From Bacteroidia bacterium (GTDB lineage Bacteria > Bacteroidota > Bacteroidia > J057 > JANWXU01), in the NCBI GenBank assembly GCA_025057395.1, contig JANWXU010000005.1, forward strand, positions 1-64,000: a stretch of 64,000 nt of DNA, read 5' to 3'. A program made the translations under genes and the position numbers. Each line of letters begins with the position of its first letter. The first letter of the stretch is position 1. The notes under the pieces were generated by a model. The model worked only from the letters and a program-made list of their open reading frames with translations. It did not search any database and was not told the DNA's origin. Positions 11,401-20,608 of this stretch are shown here, piece after piece.

Positions 11401-12720
11401 TATATAAAACAAGGCTAAGGGAGAGTTGATATCGGCTATTCCGTCCGTACCTGGACCCCCAAAGAAAGTAGACGCCAAAAGCGCGGAACCATCCTTACTT
11501 AGTTTGCTAATACAAAAATCCAAGTTGCCAGCAATGCCAGCTTGTATTTTACGATTGATTATAGGGTAAGTGTTGTCATCGGTTACGCCTAGTATTAGTA
11601 GGTTGTCTTCATTATCGGTGATGAGGCTTAGTGGGAATTCATTTCTAGAGCTACTATTACCACCTATGTACGTTACCCATATTGTTTGGGTACCTAGGGG
11701 GTTAAATTTATAAATTACAATGTCATAGCCGTTACGAAAGTTCCTTTGGTAAGCACCAGGGGTTGTTGGTATGCCATTGTTATCAGCTATACTTCCTGTA
11801 AATAGGCTACTATCAGAACCAAATGTAGATGTATAACCTAGATTAATAGTAAGAGGACTCCTTGCACCACTAAAAGTTGAAAAAATAAGTTGAGGATCTA
11901 TAATAAGACTATAGCTAGGGTCGTAGTTTTCTGTTATCTCGAATTTTACTTTATTTCCTTCAAGGAGTACAAATTGACATGAAATATTCTTTTTTACTCC
12001 TTCAATAATTTGATAGGCTTTGGGAGCTAGCTCATAAGTTTGGTGGATTGAGGTAGAAATTATTAGGTTGCCCTGCTCATCTAGTTGTAATTTTTCTATA
12101 CCCGTGTATTGTAAAAGAATATTTTGGTAATTAGCATAAGGTGCAATGATAAAATCATACTTTAGTTGGTGATTATCGTTATAAAACTTCAAATCAATAT
12201 TAGGGTAGAGATTATGATAAATTATTTCTTGATAGTTTCTGACATAACTTGCCCATTTTTGAGGATTGTTGCCAATAAAATAGTTTTTATAAGTAGCGAT
12301 TGGAAATTTTTTTGATAAACTAGGCTGGGGATTGGCATTCAAGAATGTTAGGAAGTAAGTATGTCCTTTGATAGTAATATCGTGGTTATGTTCTAAGCAG
12401 TGAGGAAGAGAATGGTTAGTATTTTCTAGTACTTCAAAACGAAAAATTAATTTATTCTTTTCGAAAAATAAATCACCTCCTTCTTGAAGCAAGGTTTTGA
12501 AGAGAATATTTTGTGGCCATTGTCCTTTATTTTCTTCAAAGAGGTTAGAAAACGAATGAGAAATGAGCAGGGAATCAACACTTTTAGGACTTGCCTTAAT
12601 TTTAATTGGTGCTATTGCAAGCCAAGAAAGATAAAAATATATAATAACGATACAAAGCTTGTGCATTTTTTGAGGTAAGTTAAATAGAGCGGAATTTATT
12701 AAAAAAATATAAATACTCAA
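8422..12720 (-). CDS. SBBP/PKD-domain secreted protein with gliding motility-associated (T9SS type B) C-terminal domain
   Basis: N-terminal FEENKGQWPQNILFKT…, SBBP-like repeats (GGTTSNNFPTTPNAWQPTYQGGNADGFVAVV), PKD motif (FKWYFGNGDSSLEKSPGIYHFKQPGTYTVTLVAKN), C-term IPNIFTPNNDGINDFFEI…IYDRWGNLVF…WDGNFQGQAVKNGTYFYII. Confidence 0.9.
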   Translation of the reverse strand: MSIYIFLINSALFNLPQKMHKLCIVIIYFYLSWLAIAPIKIKASPKSVDSLLISHSFSNLFEENKGQWPQNILFKTLLQEGGDLFFEKNKLIFRFEVLENTNHSLPHCLEHNHDITIKGHTYFLTFLNANPQPSLSKKFPIATYKNYFIGNNPQKWASYVRNYQEIIYHNLYPNIDLKFYNDNHQLKYDFIIAPYANYQNILLQYTGIEKLQLDEQGNLIISTSIHQTYELAPKAYQIIEGVKKNISCQFVLLEGNKVKFEITENYDPSYSLIIDPQLIFSTFSGARSPLTINLGYTSTFGSDSSLFTGSIADNNGIPTTPGAYQRNFRNGYDIVIYKFNPLGTQTIWVTYIGGNSSSRNEFPLSLITDNEDNLLILGVTDDNTYPIINRKIQAGIAGNLDFCISKLSKDGSALLASTFFGGPGTDGIADINSPLALFYIDHSRGEINLDKEGNIIIFGSSNSTSLPQSRPTFSNNNRGLFDAVLVKLSSNLDSLHWAAFLGGSNNEAGYGVRVNSNNEIIVVGGTTSNNFPTTPNAWQPTYQGGNADGFVAVVSRDGQRILYSTFVGTNNFDQVLVLDLDKEDNIYVAGQTRGNFPIFPPGIYNNPNSGQFVVKFPPNLAAPYFASRFGSGNGDIDITLSAMLVDICENIYLSGWGGFRSTATNKFEGSTRNMPYTEDPYNVRTDKSNYYLIAFSPNMQQLSFATFIGNSNIDEHQHGGTNRFDKNGIIYQSSCLCLVDRTNTTNLFPTTPNAFSRNWQQGVQCLTGAFKFDFDLLVRSEAKFKIADACDKIEFINLSKGAKEFKWYFGNGDSSLEKSPGIYHFKQPGTYTVTLVAKNIDKCNITDTARFTITIPPIIRPGFIAPDSICGLQLTIVDTSANANNVTWSMGDGTILRNPGRIFTYTYAQGGDYTITQYLDTASYCGTFLSKSVHLQPPPQVNFDFQLLDSCGGIRLLPFIQNASQEVWQVYNGQFFETFDPFNYRFTQKGEKFIKLKVKGIGVCNYQDSIIKKIIIPQNKARAELIVPEKICGNHLIIVDKSQGGKLYHYQIGNNIKLWGKKDSLSLTLVPYGKHFIRLTIDEGDVCGDTLEKETIIFPLPQFIIEREPQACALEQKFYLKNLSEADTWKWTFSNGKTSTELNPIITFTQGKHFVKIIATNSNNGCLTQKTDTFNISSNAKAFFEANSSCERKVPLLSQSIEAFSYRWIVGEPVLASYIQKDTFHIFEKAGKYSIIHIINENTPCADTFSKIIEIWELPKAQFEIIEPPCTLATLLKAQVDNQIQKVYWWINEKLQPQQNEHLEVELEEGAYRIKNLVVNKLGCKDSMVKEFHFSKQNRAWFEIPNIFTPNNDGINDFFEINTSNPRVLECVENIQIYDRWGNLVFQANTPPFRWDGNFQGQAVKNGTYFYIILFQHNGQKNYRSGMVTVLR

Positions 12721-12753
12721 ATATTGGTTTCTTGATTAAGAAGATTAGACTAG

Positions 12754-14040
12754 CTAGGAGTAGAAGATAAGCTTTAATGAGAAGAGAAGGACAATAATTA
12801 TTGTATATAGCAAAAAGATTATAGCAGGGATGAAACAAGTGGGAGCAATATTTTTTTTATAAAGTAGCCAGTTAAGTAGAATTTTTTCAAAGCTAAAAGC
12901 AATTAAAGTAGCAATAGCTGCGCCTGTGGTTCCTAAAAAGTAGGTTAATACAAAAGAAAGTATAATATGAAGTAAGCACTCCAAAATAGTAATTAAATAG
13001 CTTTGTTTCCAGAGACCTAAGGCATTCACTAGAGTTTGAGGGAATAGAGCCCTTGGAATCACTAATAGGAGGTACCAATCGAAAATCTTCCATGCGTTGG
13101 TAAATTTTTGAGCAAAAAGAAATTCAAATAAAGGCCTACTGAGTATAAGAAAAAGTATGTTAGAGAGAAATAGGATGTGCAATACTTCTTTGGATTTTTT
13201 CTTAATAAGTAGCAGGGTAATATGAGAGAGTTGGTGAGGCTGAACTTTTGTTTTGCTTAGGAGAGCTGTAGCGCTAGTAGAAAAGCTATTAGCAATAATT
13301 AAAGATACGGGTAGTTCTCTAGCGCTATTGCGGTATTCTATAAATTCCACTGGGGAGCATAAGGCTTCTACTATCCATAAATTGATGTATACCCCTAGTC
13401 CCCCAAAAAGGGCTTTCAAAAAAGGATAAATTAAGTTTTTTGTAGAGAGCTTAAAGTCTCTAAGAGATAATTTTAATGCGCTTTTAGGAATAAGGTATAA
13501 TAATATTATAAATTTTATTAGATAGTATAAAACAAGAATGCTAAAACAAGAATTTATTGATTTAGTGCTAATAAATACATATAAAAATAATGCTATAAAA
13601 ATTATAAGTAATACTACAGAAATATAAAATGTTATGTATTTTTTTAGTATAAACGTATAATATTCTAAAATAGAAGATATCACAAAAAATAGAGTATATA
13701 AGAATAGTATAATACTTAATTCATGATTATTTAATTTATAATAAGCGACTAAGGCTAATAGCATTGCACTAGTAATGCCATGAATAATAAGCCAGCTAAA
13801 ACAATGTTTAATTAAAGTAGTATTATTTTCTTTTTTTATGCTAGCAGAAAAATATTGTAAACATGCCCAAATAGAGGCAAAGGTAAAGGTAGCCAGCCAG
13901 ATGCTGATAATTTCATATTGAGCAACCAGCTGGGGAGGGGAAATTAGGCGAGCAAAAAGAATACTTGCTAGCCAATTAAGGGCAAATTTAAGGAGTTCAT
14001 ATAAGGTAAGACCATATCGTACAAAATACTTAGCAAGCAA
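12754..14040 (-). CDS. oligosaccharide flippase-like / polysaccharide biosynthesis membrane protein
   Basis: 428 aa multi-TM protein resembling the MATE/Wzx-type superfamily. Confidence 0.65.
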   Translation of the reverse strand: MLAKYFVRYGLTLYELLKFALNWLASILFARLISPPQLVAQYEIISIWLATFTFASIWACLQYFSASIKKENNTTLIKHCFSWLIIHGITSAMLLALVAYYKLNNHELSIILFLYTLFFVISSILEYYTFILKKYITFYISVVLLIIFIALFLYVFISTKSINSCFSILVLYYLIKFIILLYLIPKSALKLSLRDFKLSTKNLIYPFLKALFGGLGVYINLWIVEALCSPVEFIEYRNSARELPVSLIIANSFSTSATALLSKTKVQPHQLSHITLLLIKKKSKEVLHILFLSNILFLILSRPLFEFLFAQKFTNAWKIFDWYLLLVIPRALFPQTLVNALGLWKQSYLITILECLLHIILSFVLTYFLGTTGAAIATLIAFSFEKILLNWLLYKKNIAPTCFIPAIIFLLYTIIIVLLFSLKLIFYS

Positions 14041-14060
14041 ACTAAACTTAGAAGTTTTAA

Positions 14061-14816
14061 TTAATTATTTTGAGAGGCCTGGGCAGTAAGCTTAGCAGCT
14101 AGCTCATGCCCTAAATAATTATCAATAATAAAGTGAATAATGTATAGTAAGGGCGTAAGTAAAATGGCTACTACAAATTTATAAATGTAATTAACGATTC
14201 CAATCGATAAAACTTGCGCCATATTCCAGTTTCCGCCAATAAAAAAAGCGATATACAAAACTACAAAGCTATCTACTAGCTGGGAAACTAAAGTAGAGCC
14301 TGTGGCACGGAGCCATATTTTTTTGCTACCCGTAATTCTTTTAAGACGATGAAAAACAATTACATCTAGCAACTGAGAGATAAGAAAACTAGTAACGGAA
14401 GCAATAATAATCCACATACCTTGTCCAAAAATTTTGCGAAAGGCTAAATCCATATTTAAAGCTGTTTCTTTATCGATGCGCCAAAAATCGGCAGGGGTAA
14501 GTTCGATAGTGATAAAAGCAATAAGAAAGGCGTATAGAATTAAGCCTACGGTATAGAAGGATAAGATACGAACCCCCTTTTTACCAAAATATTCATTAAT
14601 AATATCACTCATAATAAAAACAATAGGCCAGAGGATTGCTCCAGCGGACATATTAAATCCCAGTGCATCTTCTGAAAAGAAGCTAAACTGAAAGCTATCA
14701 AAGCCTAGGGTCTGTTCTAAAGAAAATATTTTGACTCCAATGAACTCTGCTAAAAGAGCGTTAGTAATGAAAATTAAGCCCAGAACTAAAAAAAGTCTAT
14801 CTACTTTATTGGTCAT
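14061..14816 (-). CDS. queuosine precursor transporter (YhhQ family)
   Basis: Multi-TM; WPIVFIMSDIINEYFGKKGVR motif and ATGSTLVSQLVDSFVVLYIAF. Confidence 0.88.
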   Translation of the reverse strand: MTNKVDRLFLVLGLIFITNALLAEFIGVKIFSLEQTLGFDSFQFSFFSEDALGFNMSAGAILWPIVFIMSDIINEYFGKKGVRILSFYTVGLILYAFLIAFITIELTPADFWRIDKETALNMDLAFRKIFGQGMWIIIASVTSFLISQLLDVIVFHRLKRITGSKKIWLRATGSTLVSQLVDSFVVLYIAFFIGGNWNMAQVLSIGIVNYIYKFVVAILLTPLLYIIHFIIDNYLGHELAAKLTAQASQNN

Positions 14817-14822
14817 GGCTAA

Positions 14823-15743
14823 TCATAGGAGCTCGAGGTCAAATAAATAGCCTTCTTTAGCTAATTCGGTATGCGGAAATATGTTTTGCGCTTCTATTAA
14901 ATGCTGCGAAAGAATAGGATAACGCGCAGAAAAATGTCCGATGATTAATTTTTGCACGCAGGCTAAAGAGGCTATGGTAGCTGCCTGTGCTGCGGTAGAA
15001 TGGTAGGTGGCCTCGGCGTTTTGCGTATGTTCTTCCAAAAAGGTAGCCTCATGATACAATACATGCACGTTTTTAATAAAATTCACAATTTCTGGGCTAA
15101 AAGCAGTATCACTACAATAAGCATATGAATAAGAGGGGGGCGCTTCACCAAGAAATAATTCGGCAGAAAATTTTTCTCCCTTTTCATTAATGTAATCGTT
15201 TCCTGCTTTTATTAAGCTGAAATAATTTTTAGGTACACCAAGCGCATAGGCCTGGTGTACTAAAAATTTACGTTTTTTCGGCTTTTCTACAATTTTATAA
15301 CCATAGGTAGTGATTCGATGCTTAAGGGGAAAGCTCCAAATAGTAAGGTGCTTATTTTCATACACTACCGTTGCGCTCTTCTCATTTTCAATTTCGATAA
15401 AACTTAACTTGTATTTAACAAACGACTCTGTTAAAAATAGTACCTTTTCTACTAATTCTCTCAAGCCAATAGGTCCTATTACAATTAAGGGTTTTTCACG
15501 GTTTAGGATACTCATAGTAGTGAGTAAACCTGGCAGTCCTAAGACGTGATCGCCATGCAAATGGGAAATTAAAACAACTTCTAGGTTATTGTACCTAATT
15601 CTGTACTTTTGAAGCTGAAATTGTGTGCCTTCTCCGCAATCAATTAAGAAAAACTTGTCATTGTGAGTTATCAATTGGGAACTAGGAAGTCTACCATAAG
15701 CGGGTATAGCAGAACAAGTACCTAGTATTCTGACATTAAACAT
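14823..15743 (-). CDS. rnz: ribonuclease Z
   Basis: LGTCSAIPAYGRLPSSQ…LIDCGEGTQFQLQK…VVLISHLHGDHVLGLPGLLTTM; typical RNase Z metallo-beta-lactamase fold. Confidence 0.92.
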   Translation of the reverse strand: MFNVRILGTCSAIPAYGRLPSSQLITHNDKFFLIDCGEGTQFQLQKYRIRYNNLEVVLISHLHGDHVLGLPGLLTTMSILNREKPLIVIGPIGLRELVEKVLFLTESFVKYKLSFIEIENEKSATVVYENKHLTIWSFPLKHRITTYGYKIVEKPKKRKFLVHQAYALGVPKNYFSLIKAGNDYINEKGEKFSAELFLGEAPPSYSYAYCSDTAFSPEIVNFIKNVHVLYHEATFLEEHTQNAEATYHSTAAQAATIASLACVQKLIIGHFSARYPILSQHLIEAQNIFPHTELAKEGYLFDLELL

Positions 15744-15761
15744 TTTACATAAAGAGAGAAC

Positions 15762-16325
15762 TTATTTTTCTTTATTCTCTTCTTCCTCCTCTTCTATATC
15801 ATCTATATCTTCCCAGTCTTCTTCGTCTTCCCAATCTTCATCGTCCCAATCCTCTTCTTCTTCGTCTTCCCAATCTTCATCGTCCCAATCCTCGTCGTCA
15901 AAGTTATCATCTTCAAATTCTTCGTCTAGCCAATCTTCATCTTCTTCCTCATCTATGTCGTCTTCAAAATCATAATCTTCTTCTTCTAGCTCCTCCTCTT
16001 CTTCTATTTCAGCCTCAGAATTTAGAATAAGGGGTGACACCACAAAATTAGATAGTAAGTTTAGTAAGAATGAAGAATTTTTTATCCCTTCACTTACTAG
16101 CTTTAAAGCCTCCTGTTTTGAATTAGGGGCTATATTTAAAACACTTGCAAAATAAGAAGCTTTTAATGAGTCGATACTCTGAACTCTTTTGGGCGCTAAC
16201 GGCATGGAAGAGTTCTCGAAAGCTTCTTCCCAAAATAAATAGATGTTGTTATTAGCCATTAAAGTAAATGCTTTTTGGTTCAAAACGAATTTGTAATATT
16301 TTGTTGCGTAAAACAAGTTTTTCAT
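15762..16325 (-). CDS. hypothetical protein with extreme Asp/Glu/Trp-rich C-terminal tail (likely start at 16259, MANNNIYLFWEEAF)
   Basis: ORF with ordered N-terminal half and EDEEEEDWDDEDWEDEEDWED tail. Confidence 0.7.
   Translation of the reverse strand: MKNLFYATKYYKFVLNQKAFTLMANNNIYLFWEEAFENSSMPLAPKRVQSIDSLKASYFASVLNIAPNSKQEALKLVSEGIKNSSFLLNLLSNFVVSPLILNSEAEIEEEEELEEEDYDFEDDIDEEEDEDWLDEEFEDDNFDDEDWDDEDWEDEEEEDWDDEDWEDEEDWEDIDDIEEEEEENKEK
15818..15895. repeat. 39-bp in-frame tandem duplication within the acidic tail coding region
   Basis: (c)ttcttcgtcttcccaatcttcatcgtcccaatcctc occurs twice with 39-nt offset (13 codons). Confidence 0.8.
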
Positions 16326-16507
16326 ATACCTTGTAATCTGTTGCTTAAATTGATTGCTAAAATATTATAATTTCTTAAAACAAACTAAAACAAATAACCT
16401 TTTTCAAGCACCCTTGAGTAGGCAAAATAAAGTCCAAAATAATTACTTAGATTCGATATTAACAATTAAGGTTCAACTTTTTTTAAGGGTTATTTAGGAG
16501 CTTAATT

Positions 16508-18196
16508 TTGAGGCCAGTAATTCCATGTTGTGGCTTTAATATTAGTCTTTTACAGCTGCTGTATAATTTTGGAATTTATTTATTATTTTATATTCTAATG
16601 TCTGAAATAATCTCTTCTAACGAAAAGAAGCCTTATAAAAATAAAAGCAAAAGCTACGAAGCTATCCCAGCAGGGGCAGGTAAAGTACCTCCTCAGGCAA
16701 TAGAGGTGGAGCAAGCAGTACTGGGTGCATTAATGCTCGAAAAAGATGCACTTGCAAAAGTAATCGATACTTTAAAACCTGAAGTATTTTATAAGCCTGC
16801 TCATAAATATATATATGAGGCAATTTTAAAGTTATTTCAAAATTCTGAGCCTATCGATTTAATTACTGTTACTCAGCAACTAAAGGCAATAGGTAAACTA
16901 GAAGCTTGTGGCGGTCCTCTATATATCACGCAACTCTCTGCAAGAGTTGCTTCTGCTGCTAACTTGGAATATCATGCCCATATTATTGTTCAAAAATATA
17001 TCCTTCGTGAAATCATCCGAGTTTGCGGGGAAATTTCTAATGCTGCTTTCGAGGAATCTACAGATGTTTTTGACCTGTTAGACTCAGCCGAACAACAATT
17101 CTACGCCCTATCGGGAAATAATCTCAGAAAAGAATCTTTATCCATGGATGTACTAGCACTCAAAACTTTACAAAAACTGGAAGAGCTAAAAAATAAGGGA
17201 AGTAGCATAACTGGCATTCCTACGGGCTTCAAAAAACTGGATGAAATGACAGCCGGCTGGCAAAAGTCTGACTTAATAATTGTGGCGGCACGCCCTGCTA
17301 TGGGAAAAACAGCTTTTATTTTATCTATAGCACGTAATGCAGCCGTTTTAGCTAATAAAGCAGTAGCTATTTTTTCATTAGAAATGGCAGCTACTCAGTT
17401 AGTACAACGGCTACTTTGTGCAGAGGCAGAGCTAGACGCTCAAAAAATGCGAACCGGCAACTTAGATGAAAACGAGTGGCGTCAACTTAATGCTAAAATT
17501 GCCCAGCTTATCAAAGCACCAATTTACATAGATGATACACCCGCTCTAGCTATCCATGATTTACGTGCTAAATGTCGACGCCTAAAAATGGAAAAAAATA
17601 TCGACATGGTGGTAATTGATTATTTACAATTAATGCGAGCAGAAAATGTAAAAGGGGCCAATCGAGAGCAGGAGATAGCTAGCATTTCTAGAAGTCTTAA
17701 GCAATTAGCTAAGGAGCTTGAAATTCCAGTGATTGCACTATCGCAGTTAAGCCGAGCTGTTGAAACCCGCGGGGGGGATAAAAGACCCATGCTTAGCGAC
17801 TTGCGTGAATCGGGTAGTATTGAGCAAGATGCCGACGTAGTCATGTTTCTATATCGCCCCGAATACTATGGGCTATTAACCGATGAGGATGGTAACCCTA
17901 CACAAGGAATTGCAGAAGTAATTATTGGTAAACAGCGAAATGGACCAGTAGATAAGGTGCGCCTTCAATTTATCAGTCGCTTTGCTAAGTTTATGGATTT
18001 AGAGGGAGAGGAAAGCTTATCATTTAATTTTGGCCCTTCCGGTGTGGCATCTAACTTTTCTCCTTCCACTTCTTCTGTCTTAGCACCAAGAGAAGAACTT
18101 TCTTCAGCTCCCGCACAAACAAGAACTATTATTTTGCCCTCTAGTATGAATAATACTCCTCCTGATGAGGAAGATGATTTTGAAATTCCTTTTTAA
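16508..18196 (+). CDS. dnaB: replicative DNA helicase DnaB (probable start at 16598, MSEIISSNEKK)
   Basis: PPQAIEVEQAVLGALML, Walker A ARPAMGKTAF, VVIDYLQLM, SDLRESGSIEQDADVVMFLYR. Confidence 0.96.
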   Translation: MRPVIPCCGFNISLLQLLYNFGIYLLFYILMSEIISSNEKKPYKNKSKSYEAIPAGAGKVPPQAIEVEQAVLGALMLEKDALAKVIDTLKPEVFYKPAHKYIYEAILKLFQNSEPIDLITVTQQLKAIGKLEACGGPLYITQLSARVASAANLEYHAHIIVQKYILREIIRVCGEISNAAFEESTDVFDLLDSAEQQFYALSGNNLRKESLSMDVLALKTLQKLEELKNKGSSITGIPTGFKKLDEMTAGWQKSDLIIVAARPAMGKTAFILSIARNAAVLANKAVAIFSLEMAATQLVQRLLCAEAELDAQKMRTGNLDENEWRQLNAKIAQLIKAPIYIDDTPALAIHDLRAKCRRLKMEKNIDMVVIDYLQLMRAENVKGANREQEIASISRSLKQLAKELEIPVIALSQLSRAVETRGGDKRPMLSDLRESGSIEQDADVVMFLYRPEYYGLLTDEDGNPTQGIAEVIIGKQRNGPVDKVRLQFISRFAKFMDLEGEESLSFNFGPSGVASNFSPSTSSVLAPREELSSAPAQTRTIILPSSMNNTPPDEEDDFEIPF

Positions 18197-18605
18197 TGTT
18201 TAATGCATATCTAAACAATAATTTTGTTTTTATTAGTTCTACATATGAATAACTAGAAGCATACAGTATGATAGCTTTTCTAATTTTTTATAAAATTTTC
18301 ATAAAAACAGTACCCAGTAAAAATTTTTGATAGCTTTAAATATGGTGTTTATCTATTATGTCTAGGATTACTATAAAATTAGTATAAACTCTCCACATAT
18401 TAATAATTACATTATCTGTGCCTACTGTAACTAAAATAAAAATTATAATAATAAGGGGAGATAGGAGAAAAAAATATACTTCTTATTTACTTTTTGCTAA
18501 TTTTTGTAGAATAAGTCTAAAGTAAAAATTAGATTATTTTATGTTATATAATAATATAATAAAATATTTTTTGATAATAATTTTATAAAATAAATTTTAT
18601 AAATA

Positions 18606-19388
18606 ATGAATATAAAGATTGTAGCTATTATTATTTTATTTTCTTTGTGTATTTTAAATTTCTTAAAAGCTCAAGAAAAAAGTGAAATTCCCAATTATTG
18701 TTGTAACCCTAATAATCTTAAGCTTTTAGGTGATTCTGCTAGAAATTGGCGTTTTACAGATATTCGCCCTACTGAAAAATTTGATATCCTTTTTAATAAG
18801 GGTTTTGAAATATTTTCACCGGTGCTGGATACAGGAAATAAACAATATCAAAGTTTGCTAATTAATAATATTAGTTCGGGCACTAACTTTATTGGATTAA
18901 GCTTTAATTGGATTCTTACACCTAAAATAGCCATTAAAGTACAGCCTGGCTTTTCTTTTTATAGTATAATTTTTAACCAAAAATTTAATATTTTAGAAAC
19001 CCAAGAATTTATAAAAGAAGATATTCTTCGAATTAGGTTCAATTGTCAGTACTTTGAGGTACCTATAGGCTTAAATTATATAGTAATAAGAGATAATAGA
19101 AAAAGGCTAATTTTTTATACCGAATTAGGGGCTACTTTAGGCGTAAAAACAGGATCTAGTTTACATATTGCTTTTTCAAAATTAAATAATGTGATACAGC
19201 CAGAATTAAGCATAGGAAATATACCAGAGGTAAATATATGGAGAGGAGGTTTTTATACTAAAATTATATATCGTATTTTGGGCATATGGGCTTTTTATAA
19301 ATTTAGTGATTTTTTTACAGAAAGTAGAAATAATTATAGGCTTCCTCAGTTAGGAAGGCTAGAACTAGGCTTTACTTTTGTTTTATGA
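18606..19388 (+). CDS. hypothetical secreted/outer-membrane beta-barrel-like protein
   Basis: Signal peptide, then alternating beta-strand-like segments with aromatic termini; 260 aa. Confidence 0.55.
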   Translation: MNIKIVAIIILFSLCILNFLKAQEKSEIPNYCCNPNNLKLLGDSARNWRFTDIRPTEKFDILFNKGFEIFSPVLDTGNKQYQSLLINNISSGTNFIGLSFNWILTPKIAIKVQPGFSFYSIIFNQKFNILETQEFIKEDILRIRFNCQYFEVPIGLNYIVIRDNRKRLIFYTELGATLGVKTGSSLHIAFSKLNNVIQPELSIGNIPEVNIWRGGFYTKIIYRILGIWAFYKFSDFFTESRNNYRLPQLGRLELGFTFVL

Positions 19389-19391
19389 GAA

Positions 19392-20165
19392 TTAGAGGAC
19401 AAGTTGCACTTCGTGAGGCAAAAAATTAATAATATTTCCATAGAAATCTTGAACCATGAGTTTTCCCTGAGTAGTAACCCCAATAATTTTTCCCTCAAAC
19501 AAATAATTACTTTCGGGAGTACTCATTCTATGAAATTTTTTTATCTCATTTTTGAATAAAAGTTGTTGATTATATTGGGTTAGTAATTCTTGGAATTGAT
19601 GGTTCTTTAACTGTAAGTAAAAGTATTCAAAATGTTCTAATATTTTGGACAAAATAGTTGAAATATCCCATATTTTATTGGTTAAGCGGAATAGAGAAGT
19701 AGCATTAGGTAAAGCTGTAAAGTTTTGTTGATTGATATTAACTCCTAGCCCTATGATAGCGTTTTCTAAAAAGTATCCCTGAATATGAGTTTCTATTAAA
19801 ATACCAGCAATTTTTTGAGAATAGGCATAAATATCATTGGGCCACTTGATAAAAAAAGGAATAGAATGGGTGGTGGCGAAAGTTAATCCTTTTTGGATAG
19901 CTAAGCTGCTGATAATATTTAGATAGAATGATTGAGAGGCCTTCAGAAAAGAAGGATAGAGCAAGAGAGTAGCTAGAATATTTTTTCCTCGCTCTGCTAG
20001 CCAAGTGTTTGATTTTTGGCCGCGCCCCTGGCTCTGATAAGCTGCAGTGATAAGTAAACCTTCCGGACCTTTAGGTATATATTGACGTGCGTAGTTATTA
20101 GTAGAGTCTATTTCTTCAAGATGAATATGAGTTTTCCCTATAAATAATGTTGTTAAATTTAGCAT
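19392..20165 (-). CDS. birA: biotin--[acetyl-CoA-carboxylase] ligase
   Basis: EEIDSTNNYARQ…AYQSQGRGQKSNTWLAERGKN…FIKWPNDIYAYSQKIAGILIE…GLGVNINQ. Confidence 0.94.
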   Translation of the reverse strand: MLNLTTLFIGKTHIHLEEIDSTNNYARQYIPKGPEGLLITAAYQSQGRGQKSNTWLAERGKNILATLLLYPSFLKASQSFYLNIISSLAIQKGLTFATTHSIPFFIKWPNDIYAYSQKIAGILIETHIQGYFLENAIIGLGVNINQQNFTALPNATSLFRLTNKIWDISTILSKILEHFEYFYLQLKNHQFQELLTQYNQQLLFKNEIKKFHRMSTPESNYLFEGKIIGVTTQGKLMVQDFYGNIINFLPHEVQLVL

Positions 20166-20194
20166 TGGATTGTAACTTGTAATAAATAAAAATT

Positions 20195-20590
20195 ATGGTG
20201 CATAAAACTTTTCAAAACTCTTCTTGGAATCCCTTGGTAAATACTATTATTGACGGTATTCTAGAGAAAAAAGGCTTCGATATTAAAGTGCTCGATTTGA
20301 GGCAGATTCCTAATAGCATTACCAATTTTTTTATTATTTGTAGTGGAAGTTCAGATACTCAAAATAGTGCGATTTACGACTCTGTTAAAAAATTTACCAC
20401 TGAGCGACTTAATGAAAAACCTTGGAAGACAGAGGGGCTAAGGAGGGCAGAATGGATCATTATGGATTATGTGAATGTGGTGGTACATATTTTTTTACCT
20501 AGGGTAAGAGAATATTACAAACTCGAAGAGCTATGGGGGGACGCTCAAATTACTGAAATTGAAGAGGGTAAAATGCGTATTCTTACTTAA
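20195..20590 (+). CDS. rsfS: ribosome silencing factor RsfS
   Basis: DIKVLDLRQIPNSITNFFIICSGSSDTQ…EGLRRAEWIIMDYVNVVVHIFLPRVREYYKLEELWGDA. Confidence 0.95.
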   Translation: MVHKTFQNSSWNPLVNTIIDGILEKKGFDIKVLDLRQIPNSITNFFIICSGSSDTQNSAIYDSVKKFTTERLNEKPWKTEGLRRAEWIIMDYVNVVVHIFLPRVREYYKLEELWGDAQITEIEEGKMRILT

Positions 20591-20608
20591 TTTCTTATAT
20601 TTTTTTAC

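Noticed and set aside
15310-15549. 79-aa ORF antisense to ribonuclease Z
   Set aside because: No recognisable domain; fully inside rnz.
15781-15900. Repetitive tcttcntc tract considered as a possible CRISPR or regulatory repeat
   Set aside because: It is an in-frame coding repeat of the acidic tail; no spacers.
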